Source of the DNA: B18-G4 sp032250805
GTDB taxonomy: Bacteria > Bacteroidota > Bacteroidia > Bacteroidales > B18-G4
Direction of reading: 5' to 3'
Length of the DNA: 64,000 nucleotides
Assembly (NCBI GenBank): GCA_032250805.1
Contig: JAVVEM010000014.1
Location: forward strand, 1 to 64,000
Of the stretch, positions 17,686 through 27,967 are shown one piece after another (the first letter of the stretch is position 1; each line of letters starts with the position of its first letter). Made by a program: the position numbers and the translations under genes. Below the pieces are notes generated by a model that did not search any database, was not told where the DNA came from, and saw nothing but the letters and a program-made list of their open reading frames with translations.

Positions 17686-17721
17686 TTTGCATATTAAATT
17701 TTTTATTTATTAACTTTACCG
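17686..17721 (+). promoter_or_regulatory. Candidate promoter for the TonB-receptor operon
   Basis: TTTG (17686-17689), a 21-bp spacer, then TAACTTTA (17711-17718), one base off TAnnTTTG. The element shares TTAACTTTAC with the response-regulator promoter. The ATG at 17763 is about 45 bp downstream. Confidence 0.4.
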
Positions 17722-17762
17722 ACTTATTGCACAGTGTTTATCTAACATAAAATTATCATGGT

Positions 17763-20700
17763 ATGTTAAGAAATTTACTTCTAACTATTGGTATTGTACT
17801 GGCTACCAGTCTGGTGGCATTCCCCCAAACTTCCGGTACATTGCAGGGAACGGTGCTTGACAAGAACACCAGGGAAGAATTACCTTTTGTAAATGTCGTA
17901 CTTGAAATTGACGGATCCCAGGAAAGTGGGGCCTCGTCCAATATCGACGGGAAATATGTGATCAAGCCTATCCCTCCCGGCAAGTATGATATCAGAGCTT
18001 CCTTCATTGGTTATAAAACCAAACTCATCAAGGGTATTCAGATCAACGCCAACCAAACCCGCTTTTTTGATATTGAAATGGAACCAGCCGCTGAACAACT
18101 GGACGAAGTTGTTATCATCGATTATAAAGTCCCGCTTATCGATAAGGATAAAACGGTGAGTGGTGGTACGGTTACCCAGGAGGAAATCCAGAAAATGCCG
18201 AACCGTAATGTTGCCTCTATTGCAGCAACCATCGGGGGTGTATTTTCCAGAGATGGTGAAGCAGGAAACGTACGTGGTGCCCGTACAAGCGGTACACGTT
18301 ATTATGTTGATGGTATGCCGGTGATCGGTTCGCTGGCACTTCCGCAATCGGCTATTGCCCAGCAGTCGGTGATCCTCGGTGGTCAACCGGCAATGTACGG
18401 CGATGCCACCGGTGGTGTGATCGAGGTCACCACCAGGGGGCCCTCCAGGGTTTTTGGTGCCGGCGTGGAACTGGAAACGTCTGAGTTTCTGGATGCATTC
18501 GGATACAACCGTGTTGGTCTTAACCTGAATGGCCCAATCTTCAGGCAAAGAACTGACGATCCCAACAGAAAAGGCAAATCACTGCTCGGATATTTTATCG
18601 GTGGCGACCTTACCTATCGCCGCGATGGAGCCCCTTTTGCCGGTGATATGTACCGGGGAACCGACGAATATATACAAACACTGCAGGAAACCCCGCTTAT
18701 TCCATCAGGGCTCGAAACGGGTGGTACTTTCGTGAATGGTGAATTTACCCGGATGAGCGACCTTGAAAAAATTACAACAACCTCCAACACTTCAAGGTAC
18801 AGCGCTACAGTATCAGGTAAAATCGATGTTCGTACCGGACCAACCGTAAACCTCACATTTGGCGGTCAATACAATTTTAACAAAGGGAACAACTATAACT
18901 ACGGAAGTTCTCTCTTTAATTATGATAAAAACGCACTATTCAATAATCAGACCTGGAGGGTCTTCGGACGCTTTACACAACGCTTTCCCGATGATCAGCT
19001 TAAAAATTCAGCCATCAGAAATGTGTATTACTCCATTCAGGCCGACTACCAAAGCTATTCAGGCTCAACACATGATCCCGACCACAAGGAAGATATTTTC
19101 AGGTATGGCTATCTGGGCTCATTTACTTCACACCTAGCAAAAAACTACACCCTCGGAACAGATACCATCAATGGTCAACTGTATAACGATGTGTATATTA
19201 TGGATAACTATTTCGACACCCTGTATACATTCAAACCAGGGAACCTGAATCCATATGTAACACAACATACCATTAATTATTACGACCTCTATCCCAACCC
19301 TGACGGAAACTGGAGAAATTCCGACCAGGTGCAGCTTGGCGGAGGATTGCTCAATGGACAGGGACCACGAAGTGTGTATGGCATGTTTGCAATGCCGGGA
19401 GCAAACCAGGCAGGCTATTCTGAATTTTACAATACACAGGTTAGTGTAACTGCAAGTGGATCAATGGATATCGGAAATCACGAACTAAGGTTTGGTATCC
19501 AGTACGAACAACGGCAAGAAAGAGCTTACTCCATTGCACCTACAGGACTCTGGACCCTCATGAACGGCCTCACCAACTTTCATATCCAGGAGCTGGATGT
19601 AGAAAACCCAACACTGGTATACCGCGATGGTGTTTTCCAGGATACAATTGAATACAACAGGTTATACAATGCCGACGAACAACGTGTATTCGACAGAAAG
19701 TTAAGAGAAAAACTGGGCCTGGATCCACAGGGAACCGACTTTATCAATATCCATTCATACGACTTTAACACCAATACCATTCAGTATTTCGACGAAAACA
19801 ATGTTTCGCAAACTGTTTCAATTGGCGAGGGATTGTTCAGTCTCGATATGTTCAGTCCCGATGAATTGCTTAACGATGGGAATTTCTATGTAAATGCTTA
19901 TGGTTATGACTATACCGGTGAGAAACGGACATCAAAAGTTACTTTTGAAGACTTTTTTAACCAACTTGATGATGAGGGGAATGCTACCCGTGCAGTAGGT
20001 GCTTTTGAACCTATTTACATGGCAGGATACATTCAGGATAAATTTGCATTCAGAGACCTGATCTTTAATATTGGTGTACGTGTCGACCGTTTTGATGCTA
20101 ACCAGGTGGTGCTGAAGGATCCTTTCCTGCTGTATCCGGCAAAATCGGTGAACGAAGTAAATACTGTCGGCGGACAAACTATTGTCCATCCCGGGAATAT
20201 GGGTTCAGACTACATTGTATACGTGGATAATTCCGACAACCCTACGAGAATCACAGGTTATCGCTCTGAAGATACCTGGTTCAATGCCGAAGGTACCGAA
20301 ATTCAGGATCCCAATGCACTGAACGTTGGTTCCGGTATTTCACCCTTACTGGTTGACAACAGCCTCTCAAGACCTCCAATGGAATCATTCGAAGATTATG
20401 AGCCGCAGATCAATGTCATGCCCAGGATCTCATTCTCATTCCCGATCTCTGATGTAGCATTGTTCTTTGCTCACTACGACGTGCTTACACAACGTCCTAC
20501 TTCGAACCTCCGCTCCGATCCCAGGGTTTATTATTTCTTTGATAATATTGGCGGAACGATCAACAATCCTAACCTTAAACCCACAAAAACGATCGACTAC
20601 GAACTTGGGTTCCAGCAGAGGCTGTCACCTACATCATCCTTAAAGTTTGTTGCTTTCTACAGGGAAATGAGGGACGATATTCAGATCTATCGCTATACCG

Positions 20701-21482
20701 GGGCATATCCGAAAGATTATACGTCATACAATAATATCGACTTTGGTACCACCAAAGGGATGACCATTCAATATGACCTCAGAAGAACCAATAATGCCAG
20801 GATCAGTGCATACTATACACTGCAGTTTGCCGAAGGTACCGGTTCAAATACAACCACTGCTGCAGCACTCGTATCGTCAGGATTACCGAACCTGAGAACG
20901 ACTTTCCCGCTTGCCTGGGACCGTCGTCACAGTTTTAATGTATTCCTCGACTACAGGTTTGCCCGTGGAGCTGACTATAATGGCCCAACGATCAAAAGGG
21001 ACAAGAAAGGCAAAGCCCCTGTGCAGTTGCTTAACAACACAGGACTCTCACTTACCCTTACAGGTGGTTCGGGAACTCCCTACACACGCTCACGTAACAT
21101 TTATTCGCAGCTTAGCGGTGGCACCAGACTTCTCCAGGGTACCTATTTTGGATCGCGCCTGCCATGGCAGTTCCGTATGGATGTCCGTGTTGATAAGGAT
21201 ATTCCACTCACACTCAGCCGGGGAGAAGATCCCAGGCGCGGAAACCTCAATGTATACGTGTCTGTTAATAATGTCCTGAACACGAAAAATGTGATCAATG
21301 TATATCCCGCTACCGGTAACCCCGATGATGACGGTTATCTGGCAGCTCCGGAATGGCAAAGGGATATTAATGAACAACTTGATCCGCAGTCATTCCGTGA
21401 CCTATATGCCATATTTGTAAATTATCCGGGGAATTACAGCAGCCCGAGGACAATCCGTTTAGGAGTGATCTTTAACTTCTAA
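17763..21482 (+). CDS. TonB-dependent receptor with carboxypeptidase-like N-terminal domain
   Basis: 1239 aa. Signal peptide to about residue 21 (LVAFPQ). CarboxypepD_reg-like/CNA-B domain 24-110 (GTLQGTVLDKNTREELPFVNVVLE). Plug domain about 125-230 (VTQEEIQKMPNRNVASIAATIGGVFSRDG, NVRGARTSGTRYYVDG, YGDATGGVIEVTTRGP). A 22-stranded barrel ends in IRLGVIFNF with a terminal Phe. It differs from classical SusC: there is no SusD gene, and the next genes are a giant secreted protein and a PorV-like barrel. That trio suggests a receptor working with T9SS-exported surface proteins rather than a glycan importer. Substrate unknown. Confidence 0.92.
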   Translation: MLRNLLLTIGIVLATSLVAFPQTSGTLQGTVLDKNTREELPFVNVVLEIDGSQESGASSNIDGKYVIKPIPPGKYDIRASFIGYKTKLIKGIQINANQTRFFDIEMEPAAEQLDEVVIIDYKVPLIDKDKTVSGGTVTQEEIQKMPNRNVASIAATIGGVFSRDGEAGNVRGARTSGTRYYVDGMPVIGSLALPQSAIAQQSVILGGQPAMYGDATGGVIEVTTRGPSRVFGAGVELETSEFLDAFGYNRVGLNLNGPIFRQRTDDPNRKGKSLLGYFIGGDLTYRRDGAPFAGDMYRGTDEYIQTLQETPLIPSGLETGGTFVNGEFTRMSDLEKITTTSNTSRYSATVSGKIDVRTGPTVNLTFGGQYNFNKGNNYNYGSSLFNYDKNALFNNQTWRVFGRFTQRFPDDQLKNSAIRNVYYSIQADYQSYSGSTHDPDHKEDIFRYGYLGSFTSHLAKNYTLGTDTINGQLYNDVYIMDNYFDTLYTFKPGNLNPYVTQHTINYYDLYPNPDGNWRNSDQVQLGGGLLNGQGPRSVYGMFAMPGANQAGYSEFYNTQVSVTASGSMDIGNHELRFGIQYEQRQERAYSIAPTGLWTLMNGLTNFHIQELDVENPTLVYRDGVFQDTIEYNRLYNADEQRVFDRKLREKLGLDPQGTDFINIHSYDFNTNTIQYFDENNVSQTVSIGEGLFSLDMFSPDELLNDGNFYVNAYGYDYTGEKRTSKVTFEDFFNQLDDEGNATRAVGAFEPIYMAGYIQDKFAFRDLIFNIGVRVDRFDANQVVLKDPFLLYPAKSVNEVNTVGGQTIVHPGNMGSDYIVYVDNSDNPTRITGYRSEDTWFNAEGTEIQDPNALNVGSGISPLLVDNSLSRPPMESFEDYEPQINVMPRISFSFPISDVALFFAHYDVLTQRPTSNLRSDPRVYYFFDNIGGTINNPNLKPTKTIDYELGFQQRLSPTSSLKFVAFYREMRDDIQIYRYTGAYPKDYTSYNNIDFGTTKGMTIQYDLRRTNNARISAYYTLQFAEGTGSNTTTAAALVSSGLPNLRTTFPLAWDRRHSFNVFLDYRFARGADYNGPTIKRDKKGKAPVQLLNNTGLSLTLTGGSGTPYTRSRNIYSQLSGGTRLLQGTYFGSRLPWQFRMDVRVDKDIPLTLSRGEDPRRGNLNVYVSVNNVLNTKNVINVYPATGNPDDDGYLAAPEWQRDINEQLDPQSFRDLYAIFVNYPGNYSSPRTIRLGVIFNF

Positions 21483-21546
21483 ACCAGCTATATTGCACGG
21501 GAGATGAACAGCCTAAAATATGAAAACTAAAAATAATACAGCAATC

Positions 21547-24500
21547 ATGAAAAATATATTTCGCCATCTATTTATTGCTATGCTCTGCTTTGTGATCGTG
21601 CAGGGTGCCTACGCAGAGGAATACAAGGACGGATATAAAAATTCGAAGCCAACGATCAAGGCAACAACAGCCGGATGCGCTTCTGCATCGGGTTTTCGCT
21701 ATCTTGATGTTAACAATGTCAATGCCAGGATCAATACCGGCGGCGACATGTGGTGGGATCTCCCCGGTGGTATCGGAGCCCAGTACTTTATTCCCAAAGA
21801 AGGAACCGCAACGTCACTTTTCTCCGGATCATTGTGGATCGGAGGTCTTGACGTTAACAATCAGCTAAAACTTGCAGCTGTCAGGTATCGTCAGGTGGGT
21901 AACGACTATTGGCCGGGCCCACTTACCATCGACGGAACTGCCGCAGTTGATGAATCCACCTGCTCAAAATACGATAAGCACTTTATGATGACACGTGAGG
22001 AGGTTGATCAGTTCCTCCAATATCAAAACAGTGAAAATCCGGCAGCTGAATTTCCCGATTACAGCATACCGCAATCCATACTCGAATACCCCGCTCATGG
22101 AGACGTTTCGAAAAACCAGAGTTATTACCTGGCTCCCTTCCGTGATGTTGATGGCGATGGTGATTACAACCCGGTTCAGGGTGACTACCCTTATTACGAC
22201 ATTACCAATGAATTGTGTCCGCTGAATTTTGCAGGAGACCCCAATTACGTTCCTCAGGTAACCATGGAAGAACAACTAATAGGTAGTGTATACGGCAGTC
22301 TGCTTGTCGACCAGGTATTAAAGGGCGATGAAACACTTTGGTGGATTTTTAACGATAAAGGAAATTTCCACTCCGAAACACAGGGAGCATCCATTGGTTT
22401 TGAGATCAGGGCACAGGCTTTTGGTTTTGCTACCAACGATGAGATCAACAATATGACCTTTTATACATACGAGATCATCAACCGTTCTTCGTTTACCCTT
22501 ACAGAAACTTTCTTCAGCCCCTGGGTCGATACCGACCTCGGATATGCATGGGATGACTATGTAGGCTGTGATGTTGGCAGGGGTCTTGGTTACTGTTATA
22601 ATGGTGTTTCTGTCGATGGTTCAGGTGAAGTTGAATCATATGGAGACCAACCGCCCGCAATCGGTGTCGACTTCTTCCAGGGCCCTTACATTGATCCTGA
22701 CGATCGCGACAACCCCAGGTTTACCAATGATTGTTCTATTCTGAATTCACCCTTTGAATGGGATCAGATGGCCATCAATGGTGTAAACTTTGGTAATGGC
22801 ATTGTCGATGACGAACGCTTCGGTATGCGCCGTTTTGTTTATCATAATAATTCCGGTGGCCCACAGGGCGACCCCCAAATTGCACCTGAATACTACAACT
22901 ACCTCAGGGGATTCTGGAAAGACAATACACGCATGCTCTATGGAGGAAATGCACACACAAACTCAAATGCTGTTGGCCCTGAATGTGACTTTATGTTCCC
23001 GGGCAACTCTGATCCCTGTAACTGGGGCACCAGAGGCGATCCTCCCAATGGCGGGTATAACCAAAGCGGACTTTACTGGACTGAAGAAACAGCCGATAAT
23101 AATCCCGACGACAGACGTTTTATGCAATCAGCCGGACCATTTACCCTTGAGCCCGGTGCCGTAAACTATATCACTGTCGGAATTCCGTGGGCACGCGCCA
23201 CATCAGGTGGCCCATGGGCCTCAGTTGAACTGCTCCGCGTTGTGGATGATAAATGCCAGAAACTATTCGACAACTGCTTTAAAGTTCTTGATGGACCGGA
23301 TGCACCGGATCTTAGCATTACAGAACTTGACCAGGAACTGATATTTTATATCACAAACTCAAAAACATCCAATAACTACCTCGAAGAATATGTTGAGTAT
23401 GATAATACCATCACGCAGCCTCTACCAGGCGGCGATGGTGAACGCTCCGACTCACTTTACCGTTTCGAAGGTTATCAGATCTACCAGCTCGCAGATGCAA
23501 CAGTTACACTTGATAGCAAGGACAATGCTGACCTTGTTCGCCTGGTAGCGCAGTATGACATTAAGAATGATGTAACCACACTTGTCAACTATTACTTCGA
23601 CAAATCTATCGGAGGCAATGTGCCGGTTGTTGAAGTTGAAGGTGGCGACAATGGAATCGTACACTCATTCAGCATTAAGGAAGATGCTTTTGGTACAACC
23701 AACCGGCAATTGACGAATTTCAAACAATACTATTATACCGTTGTAGCTTATGCCTTCAATGAATACATGCCCTATACCCAGGAGCCCGCAGTACTGAACG
23801 GACTTCTCGGACAACAGGCACCCTATCTTGCAGGCCGCAGAAACATTACAACCTATCCTGCCATCCCCCATCCTACCGTAAACGGTACAGTGCTCAATGC
23901 AGAATACGGACAGGGTCCGCAAATTACCAGAATAAATGGTAACGGGAACGGTGGAATGCACATTGAACTTACTCAGGAGACCATCGATGAGATCATGAGC
24001 AAACCTCCGGCCGACACCGTCGATAACAAGATGGGAAGCCCCGATTACCCAATCGCCTACGAAGCAAAATATGAATATGGTTTCGGACCGCTCAACGTTA
24101 AAGTAATCGATCCGCTCAACGTGGCCAATGCGCAATACAAACTTAAATTTACCGATGTAGAATATGTTACAGGCGATACCATTAAGATTGCCACTGCCAA
24201 TTGGGTGCTTACAAATATCACAACAGGAGAGGAATATGAATCTATAAAAGAAATCACAAACAATTATGAGGAATTATTCCCCGAATTGGGCATATCGCTA
24301 CAAATAAACCAGCCGTTGAATCCAGGCGACAGCCTTTCGGTGAATAATGGCCTGATAACTTCCTATGTTACCTATGAAGATGTGAATGAACGATGGGTTG
24401 GTGGCATTGAAGATACTGACCTTCCATCAAGTCCATCAAACTGGATCCGTTCAGGGACATACCAGGATCAGGACAATTCAAGCTTTAACGACTGGAATAT

Positions 24501-25734
24501 GCCAAGTCCAAAAGATGCCGAAGCTGTCTTTGAAAAGATTGCCAACGGGACCTGGGCTCCTTATGTAATGGTGGCTCATAATGACCAGAGCGATGTAGGC
24601 CCTGCCATTAGCAGCCTCTCAAAAACGCAAAGCCCTATGGCAGATATCGCCAGCGTTGATATTGTGATGACCGCCGACAAAAGCAAATGGTCAAGGTCAA
24701 TGATCCTGGAAATGTGCGCTGATCCAACCGTATCAGAAGGCGGAGTTGATCGTTTCGATCTTAGGGCCGCACAATCGGTTGATAAAGATGGGAATCCTGC
24801 CCCTGTTGGCAGCGGACCCAGTACCAATCCCGACGACCCGAACTACATATCCGAAACAGGTTTTGGATGGTTCCCCGGCTATGCCATTAACATCGAAACC
24901 GGTGAAAGGCTGAATATCATCTTTGGCGAAAACTCATTCCTTGTTGGAGAAAACGGACGCGATATGTTGTTTAACCCAACAGCAAATGAGTATGATTATT
25001 TTGGCAATCCTTTATTTGGTGGTATGCACTTTGTGTATGTGGTTAATGCCAGAGACAAATCATTCAGCTCTGCTTCAACTACATTAACTTATCAGTTCCC
25101 GGCATATGATGCCTGTCTGTACCATCTGAATGCGCCTAATCTGTATTCATTTCTTCCGACCGCTGTTTATGAACCAATCATCTGGTCAACAATCATGTGG
25201 GTAGGTATTCCATTGTCTGTTGAAGATAAACCCTGGCTGCCCGAAGGAAACGATTGGAAACTGAGCGTTAGAATGTCAAAACCCTATAAACGCTATTACT
25301 CTTCACCTATTGACACACTGTATACAAGTGAAGACAGCACGGTGACCTACTGGCCTGAATATATTTTCAGTACCGAGAATATCGCTACTACCGATTATGT
25401 TATCAGCAAAGCAGAAACAGATATCGACCGTATTGGAGTTGTTCCAAATCCATATTACGCTTATAACAGTTATGAACGGAACGCACTCGATAACAGGATA
25501 AAGATCATTAACCTGCCTGAACAGTGCACCATCACAATTTATAATGTCAAGGGAACACTTGTTCGTCAGCTCACCAAGGACTCACAGGAAACATTCATTG
25601 ACTGGGATCTTAAAAACTTTGCCGGCATTCCCATTGCGGGAGGCATATACATCATACATGTACAAACAGACGTTGGCGAGAAAGTGCTGAAGTGGTTCGG
25701 TATCCTTCGTCCACCTGACTTAAATACTTTCTAA
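21547..25734 (+). CDS. Giant secreted protein with FlgD-like C-terminal domain
   Basis: 1395 aa from ATG 21547, which gives a clean signal peptide (MKNIFRHLFIAMLCFVIVQGAYA); an in-frame ATG at 21520 would add nine residues. The body is beta-rich and Asp/Asn/Gly/Pro-rich. It has a calcium-loop-like DVDGDGDYNP near residue 200 and many aromatic residues, but no enzyme motif that I recognise. The last 110 residues (IDRIGVVPNPYYAYNSYE, CTITIYNVKGTLVRQLTKD, IAGGIYIIHVQT, KWFGILRPPD) are a FlgD-Ig/Por-type terminal domain. It lies 64 bp after the TonB receptor and 46 bp before the PorV-like gene. Likely an extracellular or receptor-associated protein exported by T9SS. Confidence 0.75.
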   Translation: MKNIFRHLFIAMLCFVIVQGAYAEEYKDGYKNSKPTIKATTAGCASASGFRYLDVNNVNARINTGGDMWWDLPGGIGAQYFIPKEGTATSLFSGSLWIGGLDVNNQLKLAAVRYRQVGNDYWPGPLTIDGTAAVDESTCSKYDKHFMMTREEVDQFLQYQNSENPAAEFPDYSIPQSILEYPAHGDVSKNQSYYLAPFRDVDGDGDYNPVQGDYPYYDITNELCPLNFAGDPNYVPQVTMEEQLIGSVYGSLLVDQVLKGDETLWWIFNDKGNFHSETQGASIGFEIRAQAFGFATNDEINNMTFYTYEIINRSSFTLTETFFSPWVDTDLGYAWDDYVGCDVGRGLGYCYNGVSVDGSGEVESYGDQPPAIGVDFFQGPYIDPDDRDNPRFTNDCSILNSPFEWDQMAINGVNFGNGIVDDERFGMRRFVYHNNSGGPQGDPQIAPEYYNYLRGFWKDNTRMLYGGNAHTNSNAVGPECDFMFPGNSDPCNWGTRGDPPNGGYNQSGLYWTEETADNNPDDRRFMQSAGPFTLEPGAVNYITVGIPWARATSGGPWASVELLRVVDDKCQKLFDNCFKVLDGPDAPDLSITELDQELIFYITNSKTSNNYLEEYVEYDNTITQPLPGGDGERSDSLYRFEGYQIYQLADATVTLDSKDNADLVRLVAQYDIKNDVTTLVNYYFDKSIGGNVPVVEVEGGDNGIVHSFSIKEDAFGTTNRQLTNFKQYYYTVVAYAFNEYMPYTQEPAVLNGLLGQQAPYLAGRRNITTYPAIPHPTVNGTVLNAEYGQGPQITRINGNGNGGMHIELTQETIDEIMSKPPADTVDNKMGSPDYPIAYEAKYEYGFGPLNVKVIDPLNVANAQYKLKFTDVEYVTGDTIKIATANWVLTNITTGEEYESIKEITNNYEELFPELGISLQINQPLNPGDSLSVNNGLITSYVTYEDVNERWVGGIEDTDLPSSPSNWIRSGTYQDQDNSSFNDWNMPSPKDAEAVFEKIANGTWAPYVMVAHNDQSDVGPAISSLSKTQSPMADIASVDIVMTADKSKWSRSMILEMCADPTVSEGGVDRFDLRAAQSVDKDGNPAPVGSGPSTNPDDPNYISETGFGWFPGYAINIETGERLNIIFGENSFLVGENGRDMLFNPTANEYDYFGNPLFGGMHFVYVVNARDKSFSSASTTLTYQFPAYDACLYHLNAPNLYSFLPTAVYEPIIWSTIMWVGIPLSVEDKPWLPEGNDWKLSVRMSKPYKRYYSSPIDTLYTSEDSTVTYWPEYIFSTENIATTDYVISKAETDIDRIGVVPNPYYAYNSYERNALDNRIKIINLPEQCTITIYNVKGTLVRQLTKDSQETFIDWDLKNFAGIPIAGGIYIIHVQTDVGEKVLKWFGILRPPDLNTF

Positions 25735-25780
25735 TGCTATGTTTGAGAAAATGAAATTAATAACATTAAATACAATAAGT

Positions 25781-26839
25781 ATGAAGAGTTTTTATAAATA
25801 CTTAATTGCGCTCGTCATAATCAGCATGTTGATCATTCCCGACAGCAATCTTTTTGCCGGGAATAAAGACCGTTCCGGACAGGCTGGTGCCACAGAGCTG
25901 TTAATCAATCCCTGGGCCAGAAGTTCCGGCTGGGGCAATGTTTCAACAGCAAATGTTCATGGACTTGAGTCTATGTTTATTAATGTTGCCGGGCTGGCTT
26001 TTACCAGTCGCACCGAACTGGTATTCTCGCATACAACCTATCTGAAAGGCTCCGACATAAATCTATTTGCGTTTGGGTTTTCCCAGCGTATTGGTGATGC
26101 AGGAGTTGTTGGGATGCAGGTTACATCAATGAGTTTTGGGGAGATCGATGTAACAACCCCCGATTCGCCGGAAGGAGGTATCGGAACATTTAAACCAAAC
26201 CTGCTTAACATCGCCATTGCATATTCAAAGGCTTTCTCAAACAGTATCTATGGTGGTATTAATATCAAGATCATCTCCGAATCTATTGCTGATGCCAATG
26301 CTCAGGGAATAGCCATTGATGCCGGTATCCAGTATGTTACTGGTGAAAGACAGCAAATAAAATTTGGCATAGCACTTAAAAACATTGGACCGAAAATGAA
26401 ATTTTCGGGTGATGGCCTGTTGCGGACAACATTCCTGACGGGGCAAACGAGTGCTTTCTCTATGAGCACACCCTCTGAATCATTTGAGCTACCAACAGCT
26501 CTTGACATTGGTGCCTCATACGATTTCTTCATTGGCGACTGGAACAGAATAACCCTGGCGGGAAATTTCAGATCAAATGCGTTTGGAAAAGACCAGTTTA
26601 TGTTCGGTGCCGAATATGCCCTGAAAACTTACCTGATGCTTCGAGCTGGTTATACCTATGAAGACGGGATTACCCAAAAAGAAGACCGTACAACCGTTTT
26701 TACCGGACCCAGCGCAGGTATTACTGTGGCTATACCAACAAACAAGGAAAAAGGATCATCGATTAATATCGACTATTCATACAGAGCTACGGATCCTTTC
26801 ACAGGGACACACAGCGTAGGTGCCAGCATCATATTTTAA
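25781..26839 (+). CDS. PorV/PorQ-family outer-membrane protein
   Basis: 352 aa from ATG 25781, which gives a good signal peptide (MKSFYKYLIALVIISMLIIPDSNLFA); upstream ATGs at 25739 and 25751 would lengthen the basic region. Features of the FadL-like PorV/PorQ family: GATELLINPWARSSGWGNVSTANVHGLESMFINVAGL at the mature N-terminus (the conserved N-P/A-G start), repeated amphipathic strands, IALKNIGPKMKFSG, LRAGYTYEDG and a final GASIIF. PorV shuttles T9SS cargo to the attachment complex. This copy, linked to a TonB receptor and one large cargo-like protein, is probably a dedicated paralogue. The operon ends in an intrinsic terminator at 26877-26904. Confidence 0.85.
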   Translation: MKSFYKYLIALVIISMLIIPDSNLFAGNKDRSGQAGATELLINPWARSSGWGNVSTANVHGLESMFINVAGLAFTSRTELVFSHTTYLKGSDINLFAFGFSQRIGDAGVVGMQVTSMSFGEIDVTTPDSPEGGIGTFKPNLLNIAIAYSKAFSNSIYGGINIKIISESIADANAQGIAIDAGIQYVTGERQQIKFGIALKNIGPKMKFSGDGLLRTTFLTGQTSAFSMSTPSESFELPTALDIGASYDFFIGDWNRITLAGNFRSNAFGKDQFMFGAEYALKTYLMLRAGYTYEDGITQKEDRTTVFTGPSAGITVAIPTNKEKGSSINIDYSYRATDPFTGTHSVGASIIF

Positions 26840-26876
26840 GGCACCAGCTAACCCTGCTTCAACATTAAAATATTTT

Positions 26877-26904
26877 AAAAGGCCCTTTCTAAAAGGGTCT
26901 TTTT
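26877..26904 (+). terminator. Rho-independent terminator after the PorV-like gene
   Basis: AAGGCCCTTT and AAAGGGTCTT pair around a 3-nt CTA loop (one G-U pair; flanking A and T runs extend the stem), followed by a T-run. It lies 37 bp after the PorV-like stop and before greA. Confidence 0.8.
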
Positions 26905-26934
26905 ACGCTTATTAAATTCAATACAGGTTCTATT

Positions 26935-27408
26935 ATGGCTGACGTGAAATACTATACCAAGGAGGGTTTTCTGAAATTGCAAAAGGAACTTGAACACCTT
27001 GAATCAGTTCAACGACCTGAAATCTCAAGACAAATTGCTGAAGCACGCGATAAAGGCGACCTATCAGAGAACGCAGAATATGATGCAGCCAAAAATGCTC
27101 AGGGGATGCTCGAACTACAGATATCCAAACTGCAGGAAGAGATCAGAAAGGCCCGTATCATCGATGAATCAAAAATGGATAATTCAAAAGTGCTTATCCT
27201 TTCAATCGTCAAGATTAAAAACCTGCACAATGATAAGATCATGACCTATACCCTGGTCCCGGAAAATGAAGCAGACCTGAAATCAGGAAAACTTTCTGTT
27301 ACTTCACCAATAGCCAAAGGACTGCTTGGCAAAAAGGTAGGCGACACGGCCGAAATCAATGTACCCGCCGGTAAAGTAACTTTTGAGATCATTGAGATTT
27401 CGAGATGA
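26935..27408 (+). CDS. greA: Transcription elongation factor GreA
   Basis: 157 aa, typical length. N-terminal coiled coil 1-78 with the tip acidic motif GDLSENAEYDAAKNAQ (Asp and Glu at about 42 and 45), needed to stimulate RNA-polymerase transcript cleavage. The C-terminal FKBP-like domain includes SPIAKGLLGKKVGDTAEINVPAGKVTFEI. It is preceded by a terminator and has no strong -7 box in the 30 bp between. Confidence 0.96.
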   Translation: MADVKYYTKEGFLKLQKELEHLESVQRPEISRQIAEARDKGDLSENAEYDAAKNAQGMLELQISKLQEEIRKARIIDESKMDNSKVLILSIVKIKNLHNDKIMTYTLVPENEADLKSGKLSVTSPIAKGLLGKKVGDTAEINVPAGKVTFEIIEISR

Positions 27409-27501
27409 TTGAATAATCTGAACTTTTTTTGCCCCTGGTTTGATAACATCTGAAGGACCAGGACAGCAATTCAACACCTTTCATGCAGCAAAAAAAAATT
27501 G

Positions 27502-27509
27502 TATCTTTG
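27502..27509 (+). promoter_or_regulatory. Candidate -7 element for the HIT gene
   Basis: TATCTTTG is an exact TAnnTTTG match. TTTC at 27479-27482, 19 bp upstream, is one mismatch from the -33 box. The leader to the ATG at 27569 would be about 53 nt. Confidence 0.45.
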
Positions 27510-27568
27510 ATACTGACTGTTGCGATATTTACAGTCCTTGTCTATTTTTCACATAAAACATTTATGTC

Positions 27569-27967
27569 ATGTCAAGCATTTTTAGCAAGATCATAAGTGG
27601 AGATATCCCATCCTACAGGGTAGCTGAAGATGAGCAATTTTATGCATTTCTCGACATCCGTCCGCTGGCAAAAGGTCATACTTTGGTTGTTCCAAAAACT
27701 GAGATTGATTACATCTTCGACCTTGACGATAAGCTCCTGGCGGATATGATCGTTTTTTCAAAACGTGTGGGAAAGGCCATTGAGTCGGTTGTAACATGTA
27801 AACGAATGGGAATGACTGTTCTGGGTTTGGAAGTTCCGCATGCCCATATCCATCTGGTACCCATCAACAGTGTTTATGATATCGATTTTAAAAAACCTCC
27901 TGTAGATATGAAAGAAGAGGAGTTTATTGCGCTGGCCTCGGAAATTTCTGATGCCTTTAAAGCCTAA
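27569..27967 (+). CDS. HIT-family nucleotide hydrolase
   Basis: 132 aa. Histidine-triad protein: FSKIISGDIPSYRVAED is the family start, LVVPKTEIDYIFDL the middle, and HAHIHLVPI the active-site HxHxH triad near residues 90-94. It probably hydrolyses AMP-lysine or adenosine-5'-phosphoramidate-type substrates (Hint/HinT-like). It ends convergently with purF; the two stop codons overlap by 4 bp. Confidence 0.92.
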   Translation: MSSIFSKIISGDIPSYRVAEDEQFYAFLDIRPLAKGHTLVVPKTEIDYIFDLDDKLLADMIVFSKRVGKAIESVVTCKRMGMTVLGLEVPHAHIHLVPINSVYDIDFKKPPVDMKEEEFIALASEISDAFKA

